From Ophiura sarsii (lineage: Eukaryota; Echinodermata; Ophiuroidea; Amphilepidida; Ophiuridae): a stretch of 64,000 nucleotides of DNA. The number at the start of each line of letters is the position of its first letter. Position 1 is the first letter of the stretch. The DNA lies in the NCBI GenBank assembly GCA_035610835.1, contig CM069452.1, positions 26,479,121 to 26,543,120 on the forward strand, written 5' to 3'. The position numbers were made by a program, and so were the translations under genes. Under the pieces are notes generated by a model. It did no database searches and had not been told where the DNA came from. It was given only the letters and a program-made list of their open reading frames with translations. Positions 26,691 to 39,982 of this stretch are shown piece by piece.

Positions 26691-27378
26691 GTATCTATAT
26701 CAAAAATACTGAGAAGGCAAGGCATGGTTTGGCATTGTTTTCCTGTCAAAAATGTAGAGAAAAATCCTTTGTTATGGTTGGGTTTATCCTTTGTGTAAGA
26801 CAGCACGGAATTAAGCAAACACAACATCCCCTATTGACGGATTAAAGGATTATACAGCTTTATTCCGTAATGGTGTCTTTATACTAGTATAACTTACAAA
26901 TGTCTTACACCAAGGGTATTCCTATGGTTTGAAATCTTGCTTTTCTGTAACATCTGACGCCGACACAATACGAAATTGCATAACAGAAGGATGCTCCGTC
27001 CGAGCAGAATCGAAATGCGCGGTAATACCTTTGCAACACTTTATTTAATACTTCAAAATTATCAAGTTTACATTGGTTCATGCATCAATTTAAACCTGTA
27101 TTTGATGTAAATTTTCATATCCCTGTGTCTTTTGCATTACATTCATTTTCATGTACTGCTCTGTTGGTTGCACAACCAAAATGTTAAACAGGTGAGCAGA
27201 TCATGTACATCATTAAAGCTGATATATTCAATAATTGTCATCCTCCAGGAACCACATAGTGCTTTTAAACGTCTATATAACACTTCTCGGTATAATGATA
27301 TTCGAGGTATTCTAATGTTATCACTTAGCATTAATCATTTCGCGCCTTGATGGCATTTTAATGTTATCGTTAACAGTT

Positions 27379-28030
27379 TAACTAGGACGTTCCCAAAAAT
27401 GAAATCTGACCCCAAGCCAGATATTCAAGATAGGCCGCCAATTTCATAAAATAACATATAGCAATCAAAATGTATGATGAAAGTATAGTTTAATAGTAGG
27501 TAGTATGTATTAGACCACTAGACACTCATATCCTGTACTTTTCCTTTTGTTAACATATCTAAATCCAAGAAGGCCCTCAAAATGGCCACCAAAAATGATA
27601 AAATTCCATAAATTGCCATATATGAATCAACATGTATGATCAGAGTATAGTTTTATTATTGGGATGTATGTGTTAGACCACTAGAAACTCATATCTAGTA
27701 TTTTTACTTTGTTTACATACTTTAAAACCAAAATGGCCGCCAAAATGATGGCCACAATTGTCAAAATTCCATAAAATGGCATAATATACGGTATATAGTT
27801 TTAAGAGTGGGATGTATGTATTAGACCACTAGTAATTTATTTCCAGTATTTGTGCTTTGTTAACATACTTGAAAATCCAAAATGGCTGCCAAAATGATCC
27901 TATACTTTCACCGTACATTTTGATTGCTATGTCATTTTTATGAAATTTGACCAGTTTTGGCAGCCATTTTGGACGCCATCTTGAATATCTGGCTTGGGGC
28001 CAGTTTTTATTTTTGAGAACGTCCCAGTTA
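27379..28030. mobile_element. DNA element with ~55-bp TIRs carrying the AAAATGGC module
   Basis: Ends TAACTAGGACGTTC and (complement) TAACTGGGACGTTC, followed in both arms by AAAAATGAAA-like text and CCCCAAGCCAGATATTCAAG. The interior is three to four copies of the ~190-bp module also found at 16440-17620. It splits an island-1 copy. The right junction is uncertain: a further 80 bp to ~28113 ends in a second TAACTAG that could be a target duplication. Confidence 0.75.
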
Positions 28031-28763
28031 TGTTTTTGGACCATCTAACGAACTTTAAAAAGATGGTTAGGGTTAGTCCTGAAGGGTGCAAAGGGGGTGG
28101 TGCTATCTCCCTAACTAGTTTGCCTAGCTTTCTCGAGATAAAATCGAAAAAGAGTAATATTATTATCGTCACTTTATTGGATGACTGAAGAGTTGATGGT
28201 TGAGATTAATTACAAATTATATACAGACAGATCCCTATTGACGGGTTTCCGAATTCTAATGGGATTTGTGGAAAGGGATATTGCACATTCAATGATTGCG
28301 GATATAAACGACGCAACCTTGGCAGCAACATAATTGTATACCACAAGCTAATTTCCTCATACTTGTTATATTAAAGTGTGTCATTACCCTCTGCTAACTG
28401 TTAAATTGCCATATCGGAATAATGTGTGGGTTCATCGCAACCATCACCATCAATTTATCGAGACAGACATGCTATAGCAGTAAAAGGAGACTTTTTTGTG
28501 CTTTAGATGTACTCAAGATAACTATCTTAGCCAATTGTTGATTTACTTTGGGCTTTATTACATTTTACTTTGAAGTCTATTTTCTGTATTTTGAGCCACG
28601 TCAAGGTGTCAAACATGTACAGGCCTGTTACAAAGTAAGCCCGTTTCTGACAGCCAATGTCACATACTGAACCTTTATAAATTTCTCTGGCTGTAACTTG
28701 GTTGACAGCGAAGTATTTCCTACGATAGGGTTGGTTTAGCGTTGCCATAACGTTGTTTTCGTA

Positions 28764-29606
28764 CACTCTCAGAACAAAGGTTAAAATCTTTAACCATGTT
28801 GGTTAAAATTTAGCCAACGGAAGGTTACCAGGTGAACCACACAATTGGTTGGTTAAAACTGTAACCAACAGCTTTTGGTTAAACTTTAACCTGTGGTTGG
28901 TTACAAATTTTAATCATTTGTTGGTTAATATGTTTTGACCAACAGTGGTTGGTTAAACTTTAACCTGTGGTTGGTTACAATTTTTAATCATTTGTTGGTT
29001 AATATGTTTTAACCAACAGTAGAAAAAATGTTGGTTAAACTTCTTTTTTTGTTTGTTGCTAAACTTAAACCCATACAACATTACAATATTGATGTTTCAT
29101 TGGCCCGATATTGGCTTTCAATATTGGCGCCAACCCGTGGCCAGGACCAACAAGGGACAGAACAAGGCACAAGATCCTAGCTACGAGGCCGGGAAGCGAT
29201 AATTGAAACAGCGGCCGCAATTTTTAGACCACGTCAGAATTTGTATATGAAATCAATCGTGTTATTGTTCCAATAATAGGCACATTATACCAGGGGAGGA
29301 AAATAACACGAATACACGATTGATTTCATATATATACAAATTCTGACGTGGTCTAAATAATATGCGCAAAATATTTTCCTCGCCAATGAAATTCTTTGGC
29401 GGGAATCTTGTTATGACCTATTGTTGGTTAAAATTATGATGCCTTAACCAACGTTGAATAAACTAAAAATTAATTAAATTTTTACTCTTTAACCAACGCA
29501 GTATTAAAAGTAATTTTTAACCAACGCTTCATTTTTAACCAATGTTGTATACTTTTTAACCAACATTCTTTTAACCCATGGTTATTTAATACCTGTTCTG
29601 AGAGTG
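28764..29606. mobile_element. 843-bp element with GGTTAAA iterons, TA duplication
   Basis: Ends CACTCTCAGAACA and complement, flanked by TA at 28762-28763 and 29607-29608. The superunit 2 paralogue at ~45655 reads TTTTCGTAACAACATG uninterrupted, a clean empty site. Both halves are packed with TTGGTTAAA or its complement TTTAACCAA, at least 20 times, giving strong self-complementarity. No open frame. It houses a smaller inverted repeat at 29223-29357. Confidence 0.88.
29223..29357. mobile_element. Nested ~135-bp inverted-repeat element
   Basis: Arms of about 42 bp (TTTAGACCACGTCAGAATTT at the left, complement at the right ending 29357) enclose ~50 bp. Near-perfect complementarity. It sits in the GGTTAAA element between text lacking that motif, so it is either a nested insertion or the element's own core. 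Confidence 0.7.
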
Positions 29607-30589
29607 TAACAACATGTTTGACGTTACAACTACATTACAAAACCAAGTGACAATCATTAAACAAGGTCTGACGTTGCATTGACAACATGACCGTCAAATC
29701 TACAAATTGCCCGCCGGTTGATATCAGAAATGTCTTTCATTGAAGTCTATTCTCCTCAGTTTTGTCCTTGAAACATTGTTTTGTGTTTCGCACCTCAATC
29801 AAGGTTTAGCAAATATTAATTGTGTTTACGCGATAATTTATCACGTGACCCGTATATATGTATAATTAAGTACACCTAGGAAAAGGAAATAAAACATGTG
29901 TTCACGGTATGAGCTATTACTATGAGTTTCGCAACAATGTGCTATCTTTCCTGCGAACTTACATTAATAAACATCTACGATGTGTTGTGATACATGGCAG
30001 TTGACACACCATATTCATGAGCCATTTGACACGATTAACACACCAAACATTCAACGTACCCGTAGATTACCTATCAGCATAAATGGAAGTTATGGCTACG
30101 GTACTTTCTGGTAAAGTGATCTATTCATTTCGAATTCATGTTGAATTTATAAAGGAAAATTCGACATATTGATTCTATGAAGAGTGACAATGAATATTAT
30201 ATGGATAAAACAAAAGATAGCTTCATAATGAAGACAATTACGGAATGCACCTTCATATATCGGATTGAAACACATTGGATGGTACTTTCAGTTTTTCGAG
30301 TTGACTCTTCCACCTATTCCAGTTTTCATTATCCGGTATTAATAAGTGCTACGGGACTCATTACCCGAAAACATTAATATGGTGGGTGTATGTGGCGAGA
30401 ACAGTTCGTTTGTGATGCGCTTATGTTGGAAAGGACGCTAGAAAAAACAGTCGGTCCACGGGTAGAAGAAAATCAGAAATTTGCGAAATAACTTTAAAAA
30501 AATGTCTGACAGAAATAGTTTGTACACATCATATAATGCTGGTATTGGCGTAATATTTGTTTTCCCTGCTACCAACTCGGGTCCCACGG

Positions 30590-30800
30590 CCGTGTTTCTG
30601 TTACATGATACCATTGCCTCTGTTCGACATATCTTTGCATGTCCAAAGATGATCTACATCAGATGACCTATTATTTGACTTATACGATGTTATCTTAGCA
30701 AATGTGACATATATCAGGGGCTATTAGACAAAATCGCTTCAGTCATCGACTTAAACAGAACATTGTTATAATAGTTATTCTCCTTTGTCATCTGAAATCC
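30590..30800. repeat. Ancient island 3: TTTCTGTTACATGATACCAT block
   Basis: TTTCTGTTACATGATACCAT followed by ATGTCCAAAGATGATCTAC and then CAGAACATTGTTATAA recurs, with decay, near 24905, 26390, 26545, 30590, 41043, 46705 and 60200. It is the third landmark of the older ~3-5 kb repeat inside the superunits. The small open frames over it change length between copies, so it does not look coding. Confidence 0.55.
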
Positions 30801-32817
30801 TTAATGCTTATAATTGAGGGATTTAGGTTGTATATAGGTCATGTTGTTCTTTTCCAGGGCGTTAGTTACATTATTGATTCTTGATTCTAGACGCCGGAGT
30901 AATCTATCAGAAACAATGGTTTTTCTCTAATGGACCGCGATTATCAATTTTTTACCAAATAAAATAAAGCAAATTTCAATCTTTTAAAATGTTTTCCCCA
31001 AAACGATCCAAGATAAACAAAAATCGCTTTGGACTTCAACAGTCTAATTACCTGCATACGGCTTTTGAACTCGCTACAGACTACACGTTTTGCAAACGCC
31101 TCGGTTGTTCGCGCACACAGTAATTGTCTTATTTTTGGACTGGTTAGAACCCGTGGGGGTGGGGAGGTTGGGAGATCAGTATCCACCCGCGTGTCGACAC
31201 GCCTGTAACACACGAAATAGCGAATATTTTTTTATTATTTCAGTAGCCAAGAACTGAAATTCAATACACATAACTTTGTCATGCCTGCGACCAATGATGA
31301 GTAGCAGAATAATTAAGTAGCGCTACTTCGCCGCTAAGGTGAGGTGTAAATCAAAATAAGAATAAGCTAATAGACTAATAAACTACGAAAATTGGACGCT
31401 AACTATGACACCTGCCCAGATCCAAGAGTAAAACTTTATATAGACTTTCTTCAAGTCTCTCTGGTTAGTCATCTCCATCTTATTTTTGGCTAAAGGTTCA
31501 ATACCTAATATGCCATGAAAGCAGTCCTGATTCTTAGAATACATCCTATGTGTCTAACATCCATATAGACTGCTTGCAGCAGGTTGTGGCTCATTAGCAT
31601 TATTATTGGTATTTACTTCCTTGGGGGCTGAAATTGTACCAAATCTCAAACCCCAAATCACTGATCATCGTAGTCACTCACTGATTGCGTCATATCACTG
31701 ATAACCCCACCACGAGAGACTTGAGAATTCTGCCAGATGTCCAGCTCTAGAGGTATGTCTTCTGATGTGCCACTCAAAATGTCGAACATAATGTTCCATT
31801 ATTCAACGGATTGTGACAAAATCATATTACTACATGTGTATATTTCTTTTATTGCAAGTGTCAGAATGTAAAAGTCATCACCTAGTGAACCTTTGATAGA
31901 AAAATCAATGTCTAACAAAAATGAAATAGTTCCATGTCATAAGATAACCTGATAACTAACCATCATCAGCAAATTATTTCACCCTACAAAGACACCCTAC
32001 AAAGAAAATGGTTTGTCTTTTACTGTACATTATACAACATACATCTAGAGAGGTCAAGTTATTTTGGGAGGTTATAAGGTGATTTTGATTGGCCACAGAC
32101 CCTAGAGGAAGGGTCTATGGATTGGCTAACCAATTTGTCTACAGTGTTTCAAGATATGCTGTAGGCATCAATTACAGAAGTGCCAAGGCTGGTCGGGCTA
32201 GTCGGCTAGTGAATGTGTAGACTGAGACCTAGTCTGCTGTAATGTATATTAGACTTATATTACACTTTTTTCTGTGGCAGGAAATGATGAGTACAGCAGT
32301 AAACATGGTAAGGGTGAGTGATCAGCCTGTAACCAATGCTAAATGTTTACTGCAACTAAATAATAATTTTGTGCAAGATTGACGATTACACACATAATGT
32401 CGATCAATGGGAGATTTTTACCATTGTCTGACTAGCATGTTTATGTTTGAAAACCCCGATATTGGTAGTTTATTGAGACAACAACATATCTAACTGAGTC
32501 CCTGCATATCTCGTAGTTTAGCGGATTCATGGCGGAATACTGATCTTTGTTTACATTGAGAATTAAAGCCATTAGTGAAGGAAACTAGCCGAACAATTAA
32601 GAGATTAACCAGATAAGAGGCAAAACATACCTATCGGTCAATTATAACCGTTCTAAATGTCAGATATCTCTTTAACATATCTAAATGAGGCCCTGCATAT
32701 CTCGTAGTTTAACGGATTCATGGCGGACTACTGAACTTTGTTTACCAAAACTATAAGAAGCTAAAAACATCATGCGAGTTTATATCACTTTCAACATTCC
32801 CGCGTCAATTCAAAGAC

Positions 32818-32875
32818 TAAACTGAATGGACTGTAATACACCATGATTTCGGTGTATTACAGTCCATTCAGTTTA
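32818..32875. other. 25-bp-stem hairpin
   Basis: TAAACTGAATGGACTGTAAT (plus ACACC) pairs exactly with its complement around an 8-nt loop. The superunit 2 copy at 48724-48781 keeps a ~22-bp stem but has changes near the loop. Superunit 3 lacks the region. Shorter than a typical animal pre-miRNA; I regard it as a small palindrome rather than an RNA gene. Confidence 0.8.
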
Positions 32876-33065
32876 ATACACCATGATTCCGGTGAATGAC
32901 GCATGGTTGAATCGATGAATACTTGCAAGGCTCTATTAACTGATGAAATACATCAACATAGAAATGAAAAAGAAGGAAACAAATAAATTTGTTTTCAAAT
33001 ATTATGTTATCGAACCGTATATACTACTTTAGTTTTAATCATTGACAAATCATTGTGTAGAAAAG

Positions 33066-33112
33066 TGTCTCCGGCCAATCTTCCGACGGTCAGCCAACTG
33101 AGCTATCGAAGC
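33066..33112 (-). pseudogene. tRNA-like 5' half
   Basis: On the minus strand GATAGCTCAGTTGGCTGACC is a textbook tRNA D-arm/box A (33094-33105 complement), preceded by GCTTC. No box B or T arm follows, so it is a tRNA pseudogene or SINE-head fragment. Copied at about 48974-49020 in superunit 2; absent from superunit 3. Confidence 0.6.
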
Positions 33113-34753
33113 ATATGAAGAATAACATCTCATCTAAAGTGATAATTATGACCTGTCTGAACACAATTGGTCTTACGCGTTGCACCCATTATCTTTTATC
33201 CGGCACTTTTATGTTGACATATCCCTAAAATCCTACAAGCGCCCTCTTGCGAATTGATAAGTTGTTCTGGGTTCTTAAAAACGGCTTCGTTTAGATGCAG
33301 ATATGCTTCAATACGAATTGTTACGGTGTGAAATTGTACTTGTATATTGAAGGTTATTAGCTGAATAAAAAAGGTGGGCATGGGAGGGCAAGCCGTGGTT
33401 ATCAACAAAATGGCTCTCTTTAGATACGATGAAAAGGATCTTTACATTGACGGTCAGGCTTAGAAATCTAAGCGCTGTCCCCGCTGGGTGCGCCACCGCT
33501 CTGATTATTAAACCATGTAAGAAATGTGGGGATGATGATATATTTACATTGAGAATTAAAGCCATTAGTGAAGAAAATTAGCAGAACAATTCTGCCAAAC
33601 ACTTACCTGTAGCTATAAGACTGCATTGGCAACGGTTGAGTTCAAAGCGTTAATGTACAACGATGTGTCTAACATTTAATAATAAGTCTTTTATGTACAT
33701 GAATATTAGTGAACGTTGGTTATAGAAATGGTTGTACATTTTGTGCACAAAAGTATTGACTCATTTAATCAACTTGCAGGCTACTTCCTGAACATTCTTT
33801 GTCCCGATATACAAATAAATGAAACATATCCGGGTTTTTTTTGTATATAAAGAGCAAAGGTGAACAAAAGCCCAACAGACATTAACAAAGTTAATGAACT
33901 GAGTGATTACAAATCAAACGGATAACTCTCAACAGAGAGCTCTGATGGGCCAATCAATTGGTTCACCGCAACTCAGAAAATAATCAAAAATACAAGTAAA
34001 CACAATTGGGCTTGTAACGAATTCCCTAAACCATTCCCACTGAAAATATAATCTAAACTAGGTCACTCATATATACACCACTTTACATGAACTGATTGGC
34101 CGTGTTATTCTCCTCTTCCGGCAGGTCAGACCCTGTTAGATATTCGATATCACAAAGTAGATTTCCCATGCTTGGATCCACGGACAACACAACACGAAAG
34201 CCCAAAGGTGCACGGCAAACATAATAACTTTCGATAAATGGGTTCATCCTTCAGTTTCATCGCTTTGAGGATCAATGTAGATGTACAAACAGATCCGTTT
34301 TTGTATTCTTAGTTTAGGTATGGAGTGCAGCTTATCATATCCATGCTATTGGTATATGGTAGGCAAACTATAACATATGATAACACGCTAATTACAAAAA
34401 TAACGCTCGCTGAGAATCTTAAAAATATAAACTACATTTTGTTTTACCCTCAGTGCAAATGTCTCAGTAGATTCGACTCTGAAGTATCTCCTTACGCGCA
34501 ACATCTAATTTCACTGTAATGTTAAATACATGATGACCTTTCTGGTATCAATCACTTGTTTAAGCTCAGTTAATAAGCCACAATTTAATTTGACACCGGT
34601 ATCCATGTCTTGTGAATGCTATTTCACCCAATACTATTCTATTTATTGAGAAACCGATATATTTAAACAAGTAGGCAGAAAAATATTCGAAGTTGTTATA
34701 TACATGTATTGTGATCCTTTGGGCATATCGTACACCAGACTAAGCTAGACGAC

Positions 34754-34990
34754 TATATATAAATCTCTCAATCTAATTTTCCGGGTGCTCGATTTTCATC
34801 AACTTTATTCTACATTTCACGCCCTTGTGATATTTTAATTTAATTATCGTTTTATCTTATCAGTTATTGGCGGAATTTCCTGGCTTTCTCTAGTTAATGA
34901 TCAAAGCAGGGTAATATTATTAGCATCTTTTATTGGATGATTGAAAAGTTGATGATTTAGATTGATTACTTATCAGAAAGATTCCTATTC
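34754..34990. repeat. Ancient island 1: TATA-like and inverted CCAAT, ~11 copies
   Basis: The core has, in order, a TATATAAA-like stretch, TTTTCATCA, TATCGTTTTATC, CCTGGCTTTCTCTAG, TAATATTATTAGCAT, then TATTGGATGATTGAA and AGATTGATTAC. Further copies are near 11380-11640, 19565-19760, 22380-22610, 27300-28210 (split by an inserted element), 38670-38870, 43500-43610, 50655-50880, 54165-54360, 54860-55060 and 57650-57820. Not every copy has every element. No reading frame is shared. ATTGG is an inverted CCAAT box and TGATTGAT resembles a homeodomain/PBX-type site, but regulatory function is only inference. Confidence 0.6.
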
Positions 34991-35284
34991 ATGATACCTC
35001 AAACTTCTGATGAGGTTTGGCGCTCTTAATATTATACATTCAGCGGTTGAGGATTTAAACCTTGCCACCTAGATATACAAGTCTTTTTCAATACCCCAGG
35101 CCAAGTTTGGCAGATAGGTGTTATATATTGGACTGTGTCATTGCCTCCCACTCTTAGCAAACAGTTAAATTGCTCCATATTTGTATACAAGCTGGTACAT
35201 CTAAGCCATTGCTAACAATGAATCGAGACAGACATGCTGTCGCAAAGTAATACACGAGGCTTGTATGTGCTTTAGATATACTAA

Positions 35285-35777
35285 GGGAGCAGTTCCATTT
35301 GTACGCGATAAAAATTGCGCGAATGTTCCGGGCCCCGATGAGTTTTTTATCAAGCCCCGATGAGATTTTTATCGCGTACAGTTGCGCGAAGCAAAGGATT
35401 ATTTATCGAGTAGCGTATTACCGCTTGTTTAAATATAACGAAAGATAAGTGGTCGGTATGTAAATAGAGCTTCGGGCTATTTATTCTAGTTGTAAGGTAC
35501 AAATTCAGCATTTCATGTTTTTAGAGATAATGTTATTGATTATGGATGTTTAACGTAAATGATATTATCCTCGTGTATTTGCTAAACAATGTCCCACTCT
35601 ATTTGCTAAACATACCCCAGGGATTAGCAGAGGCCTCGTATCGGGCCCCGATGGCTATTTTATCGGGGCCTGATGACTATTTTATCGCGAATCAACTTGA
35701 AAAAACATCGGGTCCAAAACATATCAGGCCCCGATACAGTCGCGATAAATTTATCGCGTATAAATGGAACTGCTCCC
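35285..35777. mobile_element. PIF/Harbinger-like MITE, superunit 2 only
   Basis: Ends GGGAGCAGTTCCATTT and complement, 493 bp, with TAA at 35282-35284 and 35778-35780. Superunits 1 (~11955) and 3 (~51140) read TACTAATAAAGATTAC without it, so it inserted after the superunits separated. The interior repeats GGGCCCCGATGA- and ATCGCG-containing blocks. A 104-codon frame inside is not transposase-like. Confidence 0.88.
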
Positions 35778-38232
35778 TAACAAAGATTACTTTCTCAGTT
35801 AATTCTGGCGTTTTATTTAGATTAGTCACACGAAAGAGTTTCGCTATTAGTATCTATTAAGTTTTCCATTACATGCACATTCTGGGATTCCATTACGCAT
35901 CATTGCATATGAGTTGTAGTTTTGCCTATATCAAAGTGAGATTTATTTACAGAAGCCTTGAACTAGTTTGGAGTGATCTGAATAACAGCTCTAAAATACA
36001 CTCTAAAAACACTAATAGTTCTACTGATTACTGCATTCACGTAACTAACGTCAATATTTTAATTTTACGGAGCTTCATTAGTAACATGTATGGACATTCC
36101 CCTCAATCAGGTAATTATTCTGCAACAGGTTACTAGCGCGCTTTTGAAATGTTGGTTGTGTTATATATTGAAATGTTAAAGCTTTTAATTAATTTCAACT
36201 TAGTTTAAAGGATTTCTAGTGCCCTTAATGCAACGAGAGTACTAGATTATGAGAATTCTGTAAAAGTATTCCAAATTGCCAACCTCCAAGATAAGTGAAA
36301 TACAACATCTTTGCAAAATCAATAATCATCACGATCACTGTTATATCAACATCCGAACAATGAACTTGAAATTAACCTAATTTTTTATTTCTCTTCTCAT
36401 TTGAATAATCATAAGTGGGACAAGCTGAATAATACAGCAACAACATTGCACGTACGCATACAGTATACATATTTGCTTCAGTACCCACCACAGCAAGACT
36501 CCGTTCAAATGTAGTTTTTGAAACACGACGAGGATTAACTGTTAATTCAAAGTGATCTAATCATTACGGTCACCCACCCACGTTTGTACTGATCAGAGAA
36601 CATGAAAAGGAAGGAGAGAGCTCGAGCTGTTTAAGGTACAATCCTTAAATTGCCCATATTCATAGGTCCTTTTTACTCTATCTATTTGTGTAGGCCTCTT
36701 TTATGGCACTTGAGATTCTGCTTTACGGCAGAAAGTAATAAATGACCAGAAGGGATAGTACAGCTTGTGCTGGCCCCGTTTGCTCATGGAAATGCAATAC
36801 AGGGAACATTTAGCACATATCTTTATGTCAAATTGGAGAAATTTCATTCTAATTTGTCATGTGAATTTCTTTAATTTCCTGTGAATATTTCTGATGTTTT
36901 CGTGAAGTATCAAATATTTTCTTTCATATTACAACTTTATTATATGTGTCAGGTTGCGTTACAAATAGCAATTGTGCTAAAAACATTCTCTAGATTATGA
37001 TATGAATTATTCCATATAAACAATAGGATGCATGGGCGAATGAGGGGACGGGTCAAACATGTCTGATTCAGGGTTAGAATGAGTATCAAACCATAACATC
37101 AACAATTGTGAAGGTGACGGTGATGATATTTCAGTACATAGTGTTACACACTACAAGAAAACGTGATATAAATTAGCAACTATGTTGTCATTAATGACGA
37201 TATATACCTAGCGGATATCATGTTAAGTGCATTTAATGGCGGTAAAATGTATATAATCACGCTAATGGACTTTAATGGAAAACGTATTTCAGAATAAAAG
37301 CACCTTTACCACGTGAAGCCTCTACTTATACGAACATTCTCAAGAGCAAAACAACTTATCCTTCAATGGAATCCTAATAGTTTCCTCAAACATAAACTGG
37401 CAAAAGCTTGCCTGCCGGATTCAAAGGGGGTGTCCAATAAACCATGCACTAAACCAAACCAGTCATCTGTAACAACAGCAGTCAATACAACAGTCAATGC
37501 ATGTTTCCCCATGCACGGAATGGAACCGGGCACTTAACATTGTTGATCATTCAACAAGAGGTGACATGGTCTATACATTAACTAAAACGGAATAAACAGC
37601 TACGCTTGCTATATTGGCTTCGATTTATGTGTTTCCTTGGTGTTATGATAACGAACCTGAAAAGAGTTGCTGAGTTGTGGAGTATGCGGAGAGCCCCTTA
37701 GTAATACTGTTAGATATTCCTTCGAAGTTAAACGGTATAGAAAGTATTGTATATTTTCGCAACTGGTATGCTACTCTTTTTATATCCGATGAAATCGATA
37801 CTTCAAACCCTTCACGTACGTATTCCACCTTACATTGAGTGATTGGTCACCTCAACATTCACCCGACGGGTCACATTACACAAGTCTAAAGCATGGACCC
37901 TGTTAAAATAACATAACGTATCACAAAGTAGACTTCCCCATGCCCGGATTCCCGCATAATACAAACAATAGCCCGTAGTGCATAACGAAAGTAATACCGT
38001 CAATCCATGCTTTAAATGCAATTGCATTTCTTCAATTTACACAATTTAGAATTATGTTTTGGATTTCAAAAGCCCCGATTTTATGACTTACCAATATCAA
38101 GAGTATTAGATTGGTTAGCAGTGTTATGTAGCAATAGTGATCAGGTAGCCCTGTTTTGTTGGTTGTATTATCAAACAAACAAAACAAGATCACACATCTG
38201 TAGACATCCTTCGGTACACAATGCATCTAGGC

Positions 38233-38639
38233 CAGGCCTTCTCAATTAGATTTTGTGAAGCACCACTTTTGAGATGTTAGTGATCTAGAAGCGCCACTAC
38301 ACCTGCGAGCGTAGCGAACAACGGCTGGGGCTCCATGCAAAATGGTACAAGAAATAAAGAAATGTTGATGGTAAAATGTACAAAATATGGTAGCAAATGT
38401 AGTGATAATCAATAGGCCTACTACTAATAATCATGACTTATCCCACTGCAGTTAGTGGTTGAAGTGGCTCTTCATGCTTCTTGTGATCTGGTTGAAGTTG
38501 TGGATATATATTTGTTTTAATTTTTTTTAAATGTATTTATTTATTTATTTTTATTATTATTATTATTATTTTATGTTTTCATGCGTCCCTCCGTGCGCCA
38601 CTCGGACTGATGCAATGCGCCACCATTTGAGAAGGCCTG
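38233..38639. mobile_element. hAT-like element, superunit 2 copy
   Basis: Ends CAGGCCTTCTCAA and complement. Flanks ATCTAGGC and ATCTATAC look like an imperfect 8-bp duplication; superunit 1 (~19540) is empty. The interior holds GCGAGCGTAGCGAA and an ATTT/ATT microsatellite (38531-38572). Compared with the copy at 53660-54132 it lacks about 66 bp. Confidence 0.78.
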
Positions 38640-39982
38640 ATCTATACATACAAACTTTGGACTGTTTTATCCAGGTGTTCAATTTTCCATTTTCATCACC
38701 TCGCTTTGATATTTTATGCCCGGGAAACATTTAGATTTGATTATCGTTTTATCAGTAACATACACAGGTGTAATTGTCTGGCTTTCCCCAGGTAATTATC
38801 AAAGTAGGGCAATGTTATTAGCATTGCATTGGATGATTGAAACTTATTATGTATTAAAATTGATTTTCAATTCCGATGAGAATTGTTTTCATTCAGTGAA
38901 CGTGTATTTAGAATGTTCGGTCTACAAATGCAGGTCACCGTTACTACATTCCTATACATGGTTGTCCGTCGGAGTCATTTCCAACATGGCCACAAAAAGG
39001 CCACTATTTCGCTAAAGAAATAGGTATCTATACTTAAGATAATTGCACTAGAATAGAATGATTATTCAGAGTACCCTTGTACTCACGGGAATGTAGTAAG
39101 CAAATTGCATATAATTGCGAATATTTGAAATTAAATTTACTAACATGCTAATAATGAGAAAAACATTAAAATCATCCATAATATGGAATACCTCAGTGTC
39201 ATATCGTAAATTTGTTGAGTTGAAAAGCCTCATGTCTTAGTAGAGAGCTGACGTCAAATAGTCTGATGAAATGCTCAGTTGAGCATGAAACTGTCACAAG
39301 TGAGTATAATAATGTTACTTATTATTATACATCAACCAACCTGGATTAGTCAAGATGAAGAAGAATAAACATTTATTCCACCGAAACATTTATTTTGAAA
39401 TTCAAAATAACACAGATAGCTAGAAATACCTAGACTCAAATAGATTGCATTTATACTATCCACTTTGTCCATTACGTTACAGGTTGATTTTGAATGTCCA
39501 ATAATATTGAATCGTAATATGTGCGGTTTCTCAGATATTTTTGTGCCATAGTGATTTCTAGAACAAAGATGCAGATACCAGGTGCATTGGATCACGTGAC
39601 TGAGTATCATACAAATGGGTAAAGTATCAACTATCGTGAATGTGTTTTCTTATCTTTGAAAGTACATTATTATCCATCTTAATATATTTGTATCGTATCA
39701 CTATCAGTGACGATCAGTAATGAATGATAACATTCATGAGCCACGTTTGATGACAAACACAACCAATATTGAACACTTCCGTTCCTATCATTGAGTTGAC
39801 GTTCAGAATTTTAAGTTGTCGGGTTCGTTTAATCATTGCTTCATGAAAGCCTTCTCTTCATCACATATCGTCGCTTCACGTCATTTCATGGAAAAGTGAA
39901 GGATTACATTGGTAAATTACGTTAATATCTACTCGTATCAACACATATGGACGTGATAGGTAATTCATTTCCCGGTAGCATG

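Larger units (their letters stand above)
10940..34320. repeat. Segmental duplication, superunit 1 (insertion-swollen)
   Basis: Landmarks occur in the same order in three superunits: CACAATTTAATTTGACACC (11217, 34585, 50485), CATTCTGGGAT (12057, 35878, 51244), CGTATCACAAAGTAGACTT (19230, 37917, 53345), ACAGATAGCTAGAAATAC-like (25430, 39410, 55160), GGAATGCACCTTCATATATC (30241, 46391, 59170) and GGCAAGCCGTGGTTAT (33383, 49290, 63740). This copy is ~23 kb because of insertions at 12671-13620, 13897-14582, 16122-18387 and 18512-18964, plus an extra older repeat block near 20.2-25.4 kb. Between listed elements (10.7-12.7, 14.6-16.1, 19.0-20.6, 24.6-27.4 and 29.6-34.3 kb) I see only superunit background, no gene. 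Confidence 0.85.

Noticed and set aside
35546..35860. 104-codon frame
   Set aside because: It starts inside and runs out of the Harbinger-like MITE; no domain, and broken by removing the insertion.
37313..37537. 74-codon frame in superunit 2
   Set aside because: The superunit 3 copy has a 2-bp deletion that breaks it despite near-identity otherwise.
38716..39015. 99-codon frame also open at 54209-54508
   Set aside because: The two copies are near-identical recent duplicates, so openness is not independent evidence. The older copy near 19625 does not keep the frame, and the frame crosses island 1.
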